In this document: positions 27,520 through 38,700 of the stretch, piece after piece | How the letters are laid out: every line of letters begins with the position of its first letter | Numbering within the stretch: position 1 is the first letter of the stretch | DNA from: Vibrio diabolicus | GTDB taxonomy: Bacteria > Pseudomonadota > Gammaproteobacteria > Enterobacterales > Vibrionaceae | DNA length: 64,000 nt | Reading direction: 5' to 3' | Assembly (NCBI GenBank): GCA_001048675.1 | Contig: CCKK01000020.1 | Span: forward strand, 1-64,000 | Program-made: the position numbers and the translations under genes | The notes under the pieces: generated by a model | Told to the model about the DNA's origin: nothing | Database searches by the model: none | The model's input: the letters and a program-made list of their open reading frames with translations, nothing else

Positions 27520-29026
27520 TCAGAAAGTGAGTGTCCACTTCGCGCTGTCCCAACGTTCTTGTTCTTCCTGCAAATCAGCATGAAGCAATTTGTTGTTTTC
27601 TAGCCATGCTTCATCTGTGCACGCGAGAGTCCATTCATCATTTTTGATGGATAAAGTGATGTCAGGCAATGGATCTTCGTTACGCTGTCCATTTAATACG
27701 ATAGAAAGTCGTAATATTTTGATGAGGCTTATCACGTCACTTTGTTTGTAGAGGTTGAAATCTGGCAGTTCTTGCAGTTTAAGTGCTTTGCGTTGGAAGC
27801 GGGCTAATGTTGCGAGCACTAATTGCTGTTCACGGTTGAAGCCTTGTAGAGTGGAATGCAACAGAATATAGAAAGAGTGACGATGGAAGCTACGTAAGTT
27901 GATACTTAATCCGACTTCATGAAGCAATGCTGCCCATTCTAGTAAGTCAAATAACTCACTCTTTTTCTTAATGCCTAGTTCAGAGCGCACCTGACATAAC
28001 ATCTCACGTGCATGGCCTTTAACACGAGCAGCATGCTCTAAGTCAACCCGGTGTTTGTTGGCTAAATTTTCAGTTGTGCGCATACGTATATCGGAGCGCG
28101 CAAAACGCTCTTCCATTTCGTACAACAGACCTTCGCGCAGAGCACCATCGGAGAAAAACATCTGCTCAATGCGAAGTGCTTTGAAAATTGCGGACAAAAT
28201 CGCCACGCCTGCCGCGAATACGGGCTTACGTTCTTCTGTTAAACCTGTCAGTTCAATCTCTTCAATTGAATCAAAATTACACAGAGTTTCAATAAGCGTG
28301 TCCAGTCTCTTCGCGGTGATCAGGCCATCTTCAAAACCTAATCCTACTAGCACTTCTTGAATCGCTTTGATGGTTCCTGATGAGCCGAGAGCGATATCCC
28401 AGCCTTTTTTACGGTTATGCTGAAGCGATGGACTCGAGTTTTTGCTCGGCGGCTAACATCGCTTTATTAAAGTTTTTCCCAGACAGTTTGCCGTTTTTAA
28501 AATATTGCTCTGTAAAGCTGACGCATCCCATCTGTTTACTGTTGAGAAGCTCAGGTTCAAACTCTTGTCCAATGATCATTTCGGTACTGCCGCCACCAAT
28601 ATCAACGACCAACTTGGAGTTTGACTCTACTTGAGTGTGAGCGACACCTAAGTATATCAGGCGGGCTTCTTCTTCCCCTGGGATGATTTCTATTGGGAAG
28701 GGCATCACTTCTTTCGCACGCTCAATGAATAGATGAGCATTTTTAGCGCGTCTTAGTGTGTGTGTCGCGGCGATACGCACATTCGACTCATCAAGCCCTT
28801 GCAGCCTCTCAGCGAACATGGCTAAGCACTCTAACGCGCGTTCCATCGCGGAATGACTTAAGTTCAATTCACTGTCGAGTCCTGATGCTAAGCGAACACG
28901 CTGTTTATGACGGCTAACCAGTTGTAAGTCACTGCCTACAACCTTGGCCACCACCATGTGGAAACTGTTTGAGCCGAGGTCTATCGCGGCAATGTAGCGA
29001 GTATCTTGTTCAAGTATTTGAGGCAT
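27520..29026 (-). pseudogene. ppx: Exopolyphosphatase, split by a frameshift
   Basis: Ppx releases phosphate from polyphosphate. The N-terminal ASKHA domain is intact in the first frame ([32 protein letters not shown]) up to [12 protein letters not shown] at 28415. The second frame continues with [24 protein letters not shown], the rest of domain II and the HD-like C-terminal part ([18 protein letters not shown]). Removing one T of the pair at 28423-28424 (AA on the plus strand) restores a protein of about 500 residues aligned to E. coli PPX (KLETLTWQFRIQGWN). It overlaps the ppk 3' end by 17 bases. As it reads, the product lacks two thirds of the protein. Confidence 0.85.
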
Positions 29027-31100
29027 CTGAATTTTGTTTTCTAGTTTGCTTTTCTATATTTTTAAGATAGTCATAGATAGCGATTTGAGAACGAACTTTT
29101 TTGCGATTACCTCGTGGTACGTAAGCGTTGCTCATTTCCTTATCTATAAAACGAGCCTTTACTGTATCGGTAAAATGGATATTCGTTATATCAATAATTC
29201 TCTGTTTCAAACGTGGATCACGGACTGGCGCCGCCACCTCAATGCGGTGATCGATATTTCTTGTCATCCAGTCAGCAGAGGAGATATAGACTTGCGGATC
29301 GCCATCGTTATGGGTAATCACCACGCGTGGGTGTTCCAAAAAGCGGTCAACAATACTGATGATGCGAATATTGTCGCTGATCCCCTCAATGCCCGGTACC
29401 AATGAGCACATGCCGCGAATGATCATATTTATTTTCACTCCCGCCGTACTTGCTCCATATAGCTTATTGACGATGCCCTTATCGACTAGGTTATTGACCT
29501 TGATCGTAAGAGCGGCTTTCTTTCCTAGCTTGGCATTCGCAATTTCATTATCAATTAAGCGGTAGATTTGGGTTCGAGAATTACGTGGAGATACCATGAG
29601 GTGGTTGAACTTCACTGGGCGGTATGGATTCTCAATATAACCGAAGACATTACGAACTTCGTTAGTGATTTCTTGATCTGCGGTAAGGAGAGAGAAGTCG
29701 GTATAAATTCGTGCCGTCTTCTCATGGAAGTTGCCTGTGCCGATGTGCGCGTAGCGAATAATTTCTTCACCTTCACGGCGACTGATCATCAGTAGCTTTG
29801 AGTGAATCTTAAGGCCAGGCGCTCCGAAGATGACGTGCACACCAGCTTCGGTCAACACTTTTGACCATTCGATATTGGCTTCTTCATCAAAGCGAGCCTG
29901 CAGCTCGACGACCACGGTGACGTTTTTGCCGTTGTGCACGGCATCAATTAACGAGTTCATCAAGCGAGAATCTTTCGCGACACGGTAAATGTTAATCTTG
30001 ATACTAAGTACTTTCGGATCGAAGGAGGCTTGGCGTACCAACTCACTAATGTGGTCAAAAGTGTGGTAGGGGTAATAGAGTAGAATATCTTTCGCTTTAA
30101 TCGCATCAAAGCTGTTAGCGTAACCTTCGAAATCGGCGCATTTCATTGGCGGAAGCGGTTTATTTTCAAGGTACTCTCGCCCAACATTTGGAAACGCAAT
30201 GAAGTCTTTAAAATTGTGATAGCGGCCGCCGGGAATAAGGTTATCGTAATTAGAGATATTGAGCTTGTTACAAAGAAACTCTAGCATTTGGGGCGGCATA
30301 TCACGTTCGTAGACGAAGCGAACGGGCTTTGCTGTCAGTCGCTGATTGACACCCTCTGACATTTGTTCAAGCAAGCTGTACTCGATTTCATTGCGTAAAT
30401 CGTATTCGGCGTCACGCGTCATTTTCATCGCATAGCCGCTAAGCTCATCATAATCAAAAAAGCCTTTGAACAGCTCGTCCAAACAATGGCGGATAATATT
30501 ATCAAGTAAGATGATGGTTTTTCGACGCTTTCCTTTCTGTTCTGGTACCATCACAAAGCGGGGAAGGTGATCGGTCGGAATTTCGATCAGAGCGTATTGG
30601 TAATGTTCTTCTTTACGTAGCTCTACGGCGATGTAAGCGTACTCGTCTTTGAGAAATTGCAGAACATCGATCTCATCTTTCATTAGCAGAGGAGTGATAT
30701 GCGGCATGACCTCTCTACGGAAGTATTTCGCGATCCACTTTTGTTGCGATTCATCCAGTTGTTGCTCGTTGACCAAGAAAATGCGACGTCGCGCCATTTC
30801 TCGAATCAATTCGCTGTAAAGCTCATCAAATTGTTCGTTAAGCTTGAGTGCTTTCGACTGCATTTTGGTTAACAGTCGTTTAGGGCTATCACTGCCACCG
30901 CGCTCTTGGCTGATTAGGATTCTGCGCTTCACGTCCGCAAAGCGTACTTTGTAAAATTCATCTAAATTGTTGGAAAAGATCCCAAGAAAGCGAATACGTT
31001 CGATCAAAGGGACGGTTTTATCGGCAGCTTCTTGTAATACTCGTTCGTTGAAAGACAACCAACTAAGTTCTTTTTCTATATATAGTTTTTCTGCGCTCAT
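29010..31100 (-). CDS. ppk: Polyphosphate kinase (PPK1)
   Basis: Makes polyphosphate from ATP, membrane-associated. The 696 residues hold the PPK1 order: N domain ([18 protein letters not shown]), head domain, and two phospholipase D-like catalytic domains with [17 protein letters not shown] and the active-site His in [13 protein letters not shown], then [16 protein letters not shown]. Length matches E. coli (688). The start follows AAGG by 3-4 bases. A candidate Pho box lies 67 bases upstream. It heads the ppk-ppx operon, of which ppx is broken. Confidence 0.96.
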   Translation of the reverse strand: MSAEKLYIEKELSWLSFNERVLQEAADKTVPLIERIRFLGIFSNNLDEFYKVRFADVKRRILISQERGGSDSPKRLLTKMQSKALKLNEQFDELYSELIREMARRRIFLVNEQQLDESQQKWIAKYFRREVMPHITPLLMKDEIDVLQFLKDEYAYIAVELRKEEHYQYALIEIPTDHLPRFVMVPEQKGKRRKTIILLDNIIRHCLDELFKGFFDYDELSGYAMKMTRDAEYDLRNEIEYSLLEQMSEGVNQRLTAKPVRFVYERDMPPQMLEFLCNKLNISNYDNLIPGGRYHNFKDFIAFPNVGREYLENKPLPPMKCADFEGYANSFDAIKAKDILLYYPYHTFDHISELVRQASFDPKVLSIKINIYRVAKDSRLMNSLIDAVHNGKNVTVVVELQARFDEEANIEWSKVLTEAGVHVIFGAPGLKIHSKLLMISRREGEEIIRYAHIGTGNFHEKTARIYTDFSLLTADQEITNEVRNVFGYIENPYRPVKFNHLMVSPRNSRTQIYRLIDNEIANAKLGKKAALTIKVNNLVDKGIVNKLYGASTAGVKINMIIRGMCSLVPGIEGISDNIRIISIVDRFLEHPRVVITHNDGDPQVYISSADWMTRNIDHRIEVAAPVRDPRLKQRIIDITNIHFTDTVKARFIDKEMSNAYVPRGNRKKVRSQIAIYDYLKNIEKQTRKQNSDASNT

Positions 31101-31166
31101 AACCTTACCTAGCCAAAAGTGAAGTAATACGTACTCATCTTGGAAAAATGGATGAGTGAGAACATT

Positions 31167-31184
31167 ATGAGATTTTCATTACAG
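31167..31184 (-). promoter_or_regulatory. Candidate Pho box upstream of ppk
   Basis: On the minus strand CTGTAATGAAAATCTCAT matches the two 7-base halves of the Pho box at 6/7 and 5/7 with a 4-base A-rich spacer. It would place ppk(-ppx) in the Pho regulon. It is weaker than the site for pstC on the other strand. Confidence 0.5.
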
Positions 31185-31243
31185 ATTTATTTCATACCAC
31201 GCATTGCATAAGAGTTGTATTCTTTTCAGGTGTTTAATGTGAT

Positions 31244-31261
31244 CTGTAATATAATTGTCAT
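31244..31261 (+). promoter_or_regulatory. Pho box upstream of pstC
   Basis: CTGTAATATAATTGTCAT matches the consensus CTGTCATAWAWCTGTCAT at all but a few positions. It lies 45 bases before the pstC start codon, where PhoB would act as activator of pstCAB-phoU. Confidence 0.75.
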
Positions 31262-31306
31262 CTTAACGACATATTCTAGTACTAAGTCAAAAAGGTAGAG
31301 ATTTAA

Positions 31307-33511
31307 ATGGCACAAGCCGAGTTTTCATTGCAGGAAAAAGATAAGAAACGACTGATAAAAGATCGTTTAGTTCGACTTGCAGTGACATCCGGTGGTGTCG
31401 GCGTACTCGCGGCGCTTATTTTGATCTTTGTCTACCTCGCCATGGTGATCATTCCGCTTTTTTCTGATGCGGAGATCAAAACCAACCAAGCCATTCGAGC
31501 CTCCCATATTGAAACACCACTGGCGATTTCGGTGGATGATTACGCTCAGCTCGCGTTCGTTCTAACCCAAAGTGGTGAGATTCAATATTTGTCGATGGAC
31601 GATCCTACGAAGCCTGCGGTGTATAAACAGCAAATCGTCCAGGAACCCGTCGCTTTCTCTCAATCTGTTCCTGGACTAGGTTGGTATGGGTTTGTTGATG
31701 GGCAGGGTAAAGCGCACCTTTTCAAGCCTGAATTTAATGCCACGTTGAGAGAAAATACACGTCCTCCGGAAGTGATTGAGCTAGACACCAGCATGGATCT
31801 GACACTAAGTACGCCTCAAGATCCTGTGACTCAGTTTGTATTTGCAGCTTCGACGCCCTTACCAACGGTTGTTTGGCAGACGCAAAGCGGTGAAGTGAAA
31901 GCACGCTGGCAAGTGGCTTCGTCTTTGGGCACGCCTCCTACAACGATCGATTTTACGTTCTCTTCAGGCTTTGATGCACCTCAGCAAATGTTATTGACAC
32001 CTGATGGTGAAACGCTTTATTTGCGCGATGGCTCTGAGTTGATCGTGTTAAAGAAAACCGCACGTAAATTTGCTGTGCGAGAGGTGGTCGATCTCACTCA
32101 AGGTGATAAGAAGCACTCCGTTCGTACAATGGACCTACTGGCTGGTGCTTACTCGCTTTTGGTGACACACAACGATGGTCGGGTGTCGCAATGGTTTGAT
32201 ACGCTGCAAGAAGAGAGACGCACGTTAACGCATATTCGTGATTTTAAATTGGCATCAGAGCTTAAGTATTTGTTGCCGGATTCTCATCGAAAAGGATTTT
32301 ATAGCTTTTACACCAACGGCACGTTGCAAAGCCATTATACAACCAGTGAAAAACTGGTGTTGTTTAAGCGTGCGTACAATCAAGCGCCCGCAATCGCAGC
32401 AATGTCTAACAATGAACGCTACTTAATCACTTGGCAAAATAATGAGTTAAACGTTGCGGAAGTGGACAATGCCTATCCGGAAATTTCATTGTCTTCATTA
32501 TGGCAAGAAGTGTGGTACGAAGGGTATCCTGAGCCCGAATTTGTGTGGCAATCGACTTCGGCGAGCGATAACTTTGAGGCTAAGTTCAGCCTAGTACCTA
32601 TTGCGTTCGGGACGATAAAAGCGGCGATGTTTGCGATGCTGTTTTCAGTACCGCTCGCAGTGCTAGGTGCTATTTATACGGCTTACTTTATGTCGCCACG
32701 TATGCGTCGTGTCGTAAAACCGTCGATTGAGCTAATGGAAGCACTGCCGACGGTGATCATAGGTTTCCTAGCGGGATTGTGGTTCGCGCCTATTGTCGAA
32801 GATCACCTGATTACGATCGTCGTCATGCTGTTTGTTTTGCCCTTGAGCACCATGATTATGGGCGGGCTATGGGCATTAATACCGCAACCTTTGCGGAATC
32901 GTCTGCCTAATGGTTGGCATGCTTTAGTGCTCATGCCTGTCATATTGGTACTGATTGGGCTTGGCGTGTGGATTTCGCCTACGATTGAGCAGACGTTCTT
33001 TGGTGGCGATATGCGCTTGTTCTTAACCGAGCATGGCATTGGTTACGATCAACGTAATGCATTGGTGGTGGGGTTAGCGATGGGGTTTGCTGTTATCCCG
33101 ACGATTTTTACCATCGCCGAAGATGCCATTTTCTCTGTGCCGAAGCATTTATCGGATGGCTCTTTGGCATTAGGGGCCACGCCTTGGCAAACTTTAATCT
33201 ATGTTGTCTTGCTTACCGCAAGCCCGGGTATTTTTTCTGCCATTATGATGGGCCTGGGACGCGCTGTTGGCGAAACCATGATTGTGTTAATGGCAACGGG
33301 CAATACGCCATTAATGGATTGGAATATTTTGGAAGGATTGCGCAGCCTGTCGGCGACCATCGCCGTTGAGTTACCAGAGTCGGAAGTTGGAAGTTCGCAT
33401 TATCGCCTGCTGTTCCTAGCTGCATTGATTTTGTTTGTGTTTACGTTTGCAGTAAACGCGCTTGCGGAGTGGGTTCGTCAGAGACTGAGAGATAAGTACC
33501 GTGCGTTGTAA
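31307..33511 (+). CDS. pstC: Phosphate ABC transporter permease PstC, long form
   Basis: A 734-residue inner-membrane permease, more than twice the 319 of E. coli PstC. One membrane helix lies at about residues 25-48. A periplasmic part of some 380 residues follows (IKTNQAIRASHIETPLAI through YEGYPEPEFVWQ), with beta-propeller-like repeats (LTPDGETLYLRDG, LLVTHNDGRVSQW). The canonical six-helix permease domain is C-terminal, with the EAA-type loop SLALGATPWQTLIYVV. The start ATG follows AAAGGTAGAG. It is the first gene of pstCAB-phoU. Confidence 0.93.
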   Translation: MAQAEFSLQEKDKKRLIKDRLVRLAVTSGGVGVLAALILIFVYLAMVIIPLFSDAEIKTNQAIRASHIETPLAISVDDYAQLAFVLTQSGEIQYLSMDDPTKPAVYKQQIVQEPVAFSQSVPGLGWYGFVDGQGKAHLFKPEFNATLRENTRPPEVIELDTSMDLTLSTPQDPVTQFVFAASTPLPTVVWQTQSGEVKARWQVASSLGTPPTTIDFTFSSGFDAPQQMLLTPDGETLYLRDGSELIVLKKTARKFAVREVVDLTQGDKKHSVRTMDLLAGAYSLLVTHNDGRVSQWFDTLQEERRTLTHIRDFKLASELKYLLPDSHRKGFYSFYTNGTLQSHYTTSEKLVLFKRAYNQAPAIAAMSNNERYLITWQNNELNVAEVDNAYPEISLSSLWQEVWYEGYPEPEFVWQSTSASDNFEAKFSLVPIAFGTIKAAMFAMLFSVPLAVLGAIYTAYFMSPRMRRVVKPSIELMEALPTVIIGFLAGLWFAPIVEDHLITIVVMLFVLPLSTMIMGGLWALIPQPLRNRLPNGWHALVLMPVILVLIGLGVWISPTIEQTFFGGDMRLFLTEHGIGYDQRNALVVGLAMGFAVIPTIFTIAEDAIFSVPKHLSDGSLALGATPWQTLIYVVLLTASPGIFSAIMMGLGRAVGETMIVLMATGNTPLMDWNILEGLRSLSATIAVELPESEVGSSHYRLLFLAALILFVFTFAVNALAEWVRQRLRDKYRAL

Positions 33512-33541
33512 TAATGGTTTGAATAAAGAGCGAGTAATAAC

Positions 33542-35215
33542 GTGTTAAATTGGATTCGTTCTGGCGCACCGTGGATATGGCTAACAGGCGGTGCAGTCAG
33601 CATCAGTTTGTTGTCGGTATTAGGGTTGTTACTCCTTATCGGCTGGAAAGGCCTGACTTACTTTTGGCCAGCTCCCTTGTATCAGTGGAATGTTGCAGCG
33701 CTGACCCCTGTACAAGGCGAAGTGCTACATGAAAATACTATTCTGATTGGCCAAGTGTATGAGCGCAGCTTTGTACCGAAGAGTTATCTGCCTGAAAGCG
33801 CAGCACAGCAGTTAGAAGACGATGAAGACTTTGCCACGCGACTCAGTATCAAAATCGCTAACCGAGAGTTGTATCCCGCCGATTTTATCTCCGTATTGCA
33901 AATGCAGTTGGATGAGCCCACGACGCCAAAAGAGTGGGCGGTGATAGAGCGCAGTAGCGGTGGTTATTTCTTTGGTAAGCTGGTGGCGTTTCAAGATGGC
34001 GATAATATATACACCAGTGATATTCAATCGGTACTAAATAAAAAGCTTGATGATGCAGAAACTCTGCGCCATGAGATTGATTCTTTGGTGGTCGATCAGC
34101 TTAAAGAGCTTGGTTGGAAGCTAGAGCAGTTGCGATTAGATAAGCGCAAGCATGAGTTGAATGACACGCTGACAGAAAGCTTTTTAAACGAAAACCAGAC
34201 GAAAAAAGAGCAGATAGAAAAAGCGCTTGCGACGTTAGATTTGCAACTTGATGGTTTACGACTTCAGCTCTCTGACTATGCCTTGATTGTCGAGGATATG
34301 ACGGGGTCACAAGTATCGATTCCGCTCGAAGACATTTTGGACTACTGGTACCCAAACCAAATGTCACTGCCTGATAAAGTCATGCACTGGGGGAAGCAGG
34401 TTTGGAAGTTTTTATCTGAAGATCCAAGAGAGTCGAACTCTGAAGGAGGCGTGTTCCCTGCGATATTTGGTACGGTTTTCTTAGTACTTATCATGTCGAT
34501 CATTGTGATGCCACTTGGGGTGATCGCTGCTATCTATCTGCATGAATACGCTAAGAATAACGCTCTAACCAGGGTTATTCGTATTGCGGTTATAAACCTA
34601 GCGGGTGTTCCATCGATTGTTTATGGCGTATTTGGTTTAGGCTTCTTTGTTTATACGATTGGTGCCTCTATCGACAACGTATTCTATGCGGAAAAGTTAC
34701 CGGCACCAACCTTTGGTACTCCGGGTTTGTTGTGGTCTGCACTAACTCTTGCCGTGCTGACGCTTCCAGTTGTGATTGTGACAACAGAAGAAGGTTTAAC
34801 TCGTATTCCGAGTTCAGTACGACATGGTTCTCTGGCGCTTGGTGCAACTCAGTTCGAAACACTATGGCGTGTGGTTTTGCCTATGGCGACGCCAGCTATT
34901 ATCACAGGGCTGATCCTTGCGATTGCGCGTGCAGCTGGCGAAGTAGCGCCACTGATGCTGGTGGGGGTCGTGAAATTGGCATCCAGTTTACCGGTTGACG
35001 GGCAATTCCCTTATGTGCATTTGGATAGAAAGTTCATGCATTTAGGTTTTCACATTTACGATGTTGGCTTTCAAACCTCCAACATCGAAGCGGCGCGACC
35101 ATTAGTTTATGCCACCTCTTTCTTACTCGTGACAGTGATTGTCGGGCTAAACTTAACAGCAATCAGTATTCGCAATAATTTACGAGAAAAATACAGAACG
35201 TTAGGACAAGATTAA
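33542..35215 (+). CDS. pstA: Phosphate ABC transporter permease PstA, long form
   Basis: A 557-residue permease, against 296 in E. coli. Helix 1 is at about residues 14-38, then a periplasmic region of about 240 residues including a probable coiled coil (residues 160-235, [16 protein letters not shown] and [18 protein letters not shown]). The permease domain starts near residue 300 ([19 protein letters not shown]) with the loop [19 protein letters not shown]. The start is GTG. Like PstC it belongs to a second, enlarged Pst type seen in vibrios and relatives. Confidence 0.93.
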   Translation: MLNWIRSGAPWIWLTGGAVSISLLSVLGLLLLIGWKGLTYFWPAPLYQWNVAALTPVQGEVLHENTILIGQVYERSFVPKSYLPESAAQQLEDDEDFATRLSIKIANRELYPADFISVLQMQLDEPTTPKEWAVIERSSGGYFFGKLVAFQDGDNIYTSDIQSVLNKKLDDAETLRHEIDSLVVDQLKELGWKLEQLRLDKRKHELNDTLTESFLNENQTKKEQIEKALATLDLQLDGLRLQLSDYALIVEDMTGSQVSIPLEDILDYWYPNQMSLPDKVMHWGKQVWKFLSEDPRESNSEGGVFPAIFGTVFLVLIMSIIVMPLGVIAAIYLHEYAKNNALTRVIRIAVINLAGVPSIVYGVFGLGFFVYTIGASIDNVFYAEKLPAPTFGTPGLLWSALTLAVLTLPVVIVTTEEGLTRIPSSVRHGSLALGATQFETLWRVVLPMATPAIITGLILAIARAAGEVAPLMLVGVVKLASSLPVDGQFPYVHLDRKFMHLGFHIYDVGFQTSNIEAARPLVYATSFLLVTVIVGLNLTAISIRNNLREKYRTLGQD

Positions 35216-35217
35216 GT

Positions 35218-36036
35218 ATGTTTAATTTTGATAGTACATTAGGTTATGAGCCACCATTGGACGTTCATAATTTAACGGATGAACAAACAGCAATCTCAAT
35301 CGAGAACCTTAATCTGTTCTATGGTCAAACTCAGGCGCTGCATGATATTTCGATGCGAATTCCCAAAGGGCGAGTCACCGCTTTTATCGGTCCTTCAGGG
35401 TGTGGAAAGTCGACGTTATTACGTTGCATCAATCGCATGAACGACTTAGTAGAAGGGTGTCGAGTCACAGGTAAAGTCCGTCTACATGGCAAGAATGTTT
35501 ATCATCCTAATGTCGATGTTGCGACACTTCGACGCCGAGTGGGGATGGTGTTTCAAAGACCCAATCCATTTCCTAAGTCTATTTATGAAAATGTAGTTTA
35601 TGGCTTACGCTTACAAGGTGTAAAAAACAGCCGCAGTTTAGATGACGCAGTGGAGCGATCCTTGCGCTCGGCGGCGTTGTGGGATGAGGTAAAAGACCGC
35701 TTGCATGAGAACGCATTTGGTTTATCTGGTGGTCAGCAACAGCGCTTGGTCATTGCGCGTGCGGTGGCGATTGAGCCGGAAGTCCTGTTATTGGATGAGC
35801 CGACATCAGCGTTGGATCCAACCTCAACTTTAACTATTGAAGAGCTTATCAATGAGCTTAAGACTCAATATACTGTCGTTATCGTTACCCATAACATGCA
35901 GCAAGCGGCGCGAGTGAGTGATCACACCGCATTCATTCATATGGGTAAGTTAATTGAATACTCTGACGCGGACTCGATCTTCACTTCGCCAATGAAGAAA
36001 CAGACCGAAGATTACATTACGGGTCGATACGGTTAA
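35218..36036 (+). CDS. pstB: Phosphate ABC transporter ATPase PstB
   Basis: A 272-residue ATPase that drives the PstCA channel. Walker [13 protein letters not shown] loop [12 protein letters not shown], signature [14 protein letters not shown], Walker [14 protein letters not shown] and the H-loop VTHNM are all intact. It starts 2 bases after the pstA stop and ends 30 bases before phoU. Confidence 0.97.
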   Translation: MFNFDSTLGYEPPLDVHNLTDEQTAISIENLNLFYGQTQALHDISMRIPKGRVTAFIGPSGCGKSTLLRCINRMNDLVEGCRVTGKVRLHGKNVYHPNVDVATLRRRVGMVFQRPNPFPKSIYENVVYGLRLQGVKNSRSLDDAVERSLRSAALWDEVKDRLHENAFGLSGGQQQRLVIARAVAIEPEVLLLDEPTSALDPTSTLTIEELINELKTQYTVVIVTHNMQQAARVSDHTAFIHMGKLIEYSDADSIFTSPMKKQTEDYITGRYG

Positions 36037-36066
36037 GTCGCGACTCTATACGGAATAAGGAACATC

Positions 36067-36765
36067 ATGCACTTTGGACGTCATATTTCAGGACAATTTA
36101 ACGTAGAGCTAGAATCGATTCGTACTCATGTATTAACCATGGGTGGCTTGGTAGAACAGCAGCTTTCGTATGCTATTCAAGCCTTGCATAAAGAAGATAT
36201 CGAACTGGCGCGTAAGGTTGTGCGTGACGATCATAAAGTGAATGCGATGGAAGTATCGATCGATGACGCCTGCACACGCATTATTGCTAAGCGTCAGCCA
36301 ACGGCAAAAGACTTGCGCTTAATCATGGCTATCATCAAAACGATCACTGATTTAGAACGTATCGGTGACGTGGCGACACGCATTGCTTACGTTGCCATTG
36401 AAAGCCCATCATCAAAAGAACGACAATTCCAAGTGTCGTTAGAGCCTCTCTGCCGTCAGGCAATTAATATGCTGCATCAGGTTTTGGATGCGTTTGCCCG
36501 CATGGATGTAGAAGCGGCAGCAGAGGTGCACAAACAAGATGACAAACTAGACGCAGAGTATGAAGCGGTGATTCGTCAGTTGATGACTTACATGATGGAA
36601 GATCCAAAAAATATCCCCAACATTCTGCAAGTGATGTGGTCGGCACGCGCGATTGAACGCGTGGGGGACCGTTGCCAGAACATCTGTGAATACATTATTT
36701 ACTTCGTGAAAGGGAAAGATGTACGCCACCTAGGTGATCAAAGTATTGATGACGTACTGAAGTAA
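36067..36765 (+). CDS. phoU: Phosphate signalling protein PhoU
   Basis: A 232-residue protein of two three-helix PhoU repeats, with metal-binding motifs near [14 protein letters not shown] and [22 protein letters not shown]. It links Pst transport to PhoR and keeps the regulon off when phosphate is plentiful. Last gene of the operon, followed by a strong hairpin. Confidence 0.96.
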   Translation: MHFGRHISGQFNVELESIRTHVLTMGGLVEQQLSYAIQALHKEDIELARKVVRDDHKVNAMEVSIDDACTRIIAKRQPTAKDLRLIMAIIKTITDLERIGDVATRIAYVAIESPSSKERQFQVSLEPLCRQAINMLHQVLDAFARMDVEAAAEVHKQDDKLDAEYEAVIRQLMTYMMEDPKNIPNILQVMWSARAIERVGDRCQNICEYIIYFVKGKDVRHLGDQSIDDVLK

Positions 36766-36777
36766 CTGATTTCAACA

Positions 36778-36806
36778 AATAGACCAGCTTTTAGTCTGGT
36801 CTATTT
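36778..36806. terminator. Terminator between phoU and ppk2
   Basis: A perfect 11-base stem AAATAGACCAG / CTGGTCTATTT. It is A/T-flanked on both sides, so it may serve both convergent genes. Confidence 0.85.
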
Positions 36807-36827
36807 ATTAGGGAGAGGGAAAGCACG

Positions 36828-37604
36828 TCAATATTTATCAGGAACGAAGGTCTGGTCATCAATGGGCGCTCTGACGTAACCTTCTTTATTGAGTTCAGGT
36901 AATTCGATGGGTGAGTACTCAAGTGCTTTGTAATCAATCTGGCTAAGTAAATGGCTGATACAGTTCAAGCGCGCTTTCTTTTTATCATCAGAGGGGACGA
37001 CCCACCAAGGGCAGTTTTTCGTGTCTGTATAGGCAAACATCTTATCTTTTGCTTCCGAATACTCCGCCCAGCGATGACGTGACTCTAAATCCATTGGGCT
37101 GAATTTCCAACGTTTGATCGGCGTATTAATTCGACCTAGAAAACGTTTTTCCTGCTCTTCGTCTGAAACCGAAAACCAATACTTAATCAGAATAATCCCA
37201 GAGCGTTGCAACATTCTTTCGAATTCAGGACAAGAGCGTAAAAACTCTTCGTATTCATCAGGCGTACAGAACCCCATGACTTTTTCGACACCCGCTCGGT
37301 TATACCAACTTCGGTCAAATAAAACGATTTCACCAGCAGATGGTAAATGAGCGACGTAACGTTGGAAGTACCATTGCGTTTTTTCTTTTTCTGTCGGTGC
37401 AGGGAGAGCGACCACGCGACAAACACGCGGGTTTAGCTTTTCTGTGATGCGTTTAATCACCCCGCCTTTGCCCGCAGCATCACGGCCTTCAAACAGAACC
37501 ACCACTTTTAACCCTTTGTGTTTGACCCACTCTTGAAGTTTTACGAGCTCAACTTGAAGGTTTTTGAGCTCCTTTTCGTATTCCTTTTTCTTCAATTTAG
37601 ACAT
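36828..37604 (-). CDS. ppk2: Polyphosphate kinase 2 (PPK2 family)
   Basis: A 258-residue P-loop kinase that uses polyphosphate to phosphorylate nucleoside diphosphates. Walker A is VVLFEGRDAAGKGGVIKRI, the Walker B region is EIVLFDRSWYNRAGVEKVMGF, and the lid has NTPIKRWKFSPMDLESRHRW. A single PPK2 domain suggests class I (NDP to NTP). The frame extends upstream to 37643, but the ATG at 37604 with GAGGAAAGG before it is the likely start. It converges with phoU at the end of the Pho block, giving this locus both PPK types. Confidence 0.93.
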   Translation of the reverse strand: MSKLKKKEYEKELKNLQVELVKLQEWVKHKGLKVVVLFEGRDAAGKGGVIKRITEKLNPRVCRVVALPAPTEKEKTQWYFQRYVAHLPSAGEIVLFDRSWYNRAGVEKVMGFCTPDEYEEFLRSCPEFERMLQRSGIILIKYWFSVSDEEQEKRFLGRINTPIKRWKFSPMDLESRHRWAEYSEAKDKMFAYTDTKNCPWWVVPSDDKKKARLNCISHLLSQIDYKALEYSPIELPELNKEGYVRAPIDDQTFVPDKY

Positions 37605-37674
37605 ACACCTTTCCTCACTCCTTGATAAACAATATGTTAGCACTCAAAAGCTATGCGTGTGAGGTTACGGTCGT

Positions 37675-38423
37675 CTATTTGAGAGCTGCTACGACATCGG
37701 TAATGGCTTGTGTACTTGTGATGGGGATTAAGAAATCATCGACATCAGTTGCGCCCATTTTGCTTTGTTCAGCAACAAAGTTCATTTTACTAGGTCGAGT
37801 CGTTTTGCCTGACAGATGGATTTCAGGAACTTGAGTGTCTTCTACTAATGCACGTACGTTACTCGCATTAACGCCAGCACCCGCCATGATTGCAATGCGT
37901 CCTTGGGCTTGTTCAACAAGAGATTTAAGTACTTTCTGGCCTGCTGGCGCAGAAGGTGCGAGCCCTGAAGTGAGAATGCGCTCGCAGCCCAAACTGATGA
38001 CCTCTTCCAATGCTGATTGAGCGTTTCTACATTGATCAAAAGCACGATGGAACGTTATGCCCAGCCCTAATTCCTGTGCGAATTCGCACAGTGCTGTTGC
38101 AAAGGGCATGTGGATATCCCCTCTTGGGTGAGTACACCGAGAACCACACCATCCAAGCCCGATTGGTGAGCCGCTTCAATATCCCAACGCATCATTTCGA
38201 TCTCTTCTTCACTGTAGAAGAAGTCACCTTGGCGTGGGCGAATCATGGCATAAATAGGAATAGTCGAAAGCTTAGCAGCTTGCTGCATAAAGCCATAACT
38301 GGGTGTTAGTCCGCCTAAAACCAAAGAGGAGCAAAGTTCAATCCGAGAGGCGCCGCCGGTAATGGCGTAGTGCAGAGATTCAATATTATCGATACAGACT
38401 TCTAGGTGAGTAACCACGTTCAT
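37675..38423 (-). pseudogene. cutC: CutC family protein, split by a frameshift
   Basis: CutC is a TIM-barrel protein linked to copper tolerance in E. coli, though its role is disputed. The first frame gives [28 protein letters not shown] and [14 protein letters not shown] up to GVLTQEG, then runs into ISTCPLQQH and a stop. The second frame resumes [17 protein letters not shown] and continues to the end with LGITFHRAFDQC and IMAGAGVNASNV. Adding one G to the G4 run (C run 38118-38121 on the plus strand) restores [17 protein letters not shown] and a protein of about 249 residues. Confidence 0.85.
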
Positions 38424-38568
38424 TCATCCTGCTAACGTTACAAATAAGTGTTGTGGCTAAGATATTAGCAGGGCCAGTAAGCAGAATCTGTATGGGAGGC
38501 ATGAGAAATAGAGGTAAAGTTTACGCTGCAGCGTTACCTCATTTTGGCGGTTTATCTGAAGGTAAAAG

Positions 38569-38596
38569 AAAGCCCAGAGCATTTGCTCTGGGCTTT
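38569..38596 (-). terminator. Terminator after prx2
   Basis: A 13-base perfect inverted repeat, AAAGCCCAGAGCA / TGCTCTGGGCTTT, followed on the minus strand by a T-rich stretch (CTTTCTTTTACC). It lies 105 bases beyond the prx2 stop. The 277-base interval 38424-38700 holds no other recognisable feature. Confidence 0.75.
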
Positions 38597-38700
38597 GATA
38601 GGACTTTACTTAGACTGATTGGCGTTCGCGGTTTTCCGCATTAGCTTTTTGCTTTATATACATCCAACCATCACACCCGTTGAGCTAGGGTGAAGGTCTA

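Noticed and set aside
38453..38644. Small open frame on the plus strand before the prx2 terminator
   Set aside because: It runs through the 13-base inverted repeat of a terminator and has no family features.
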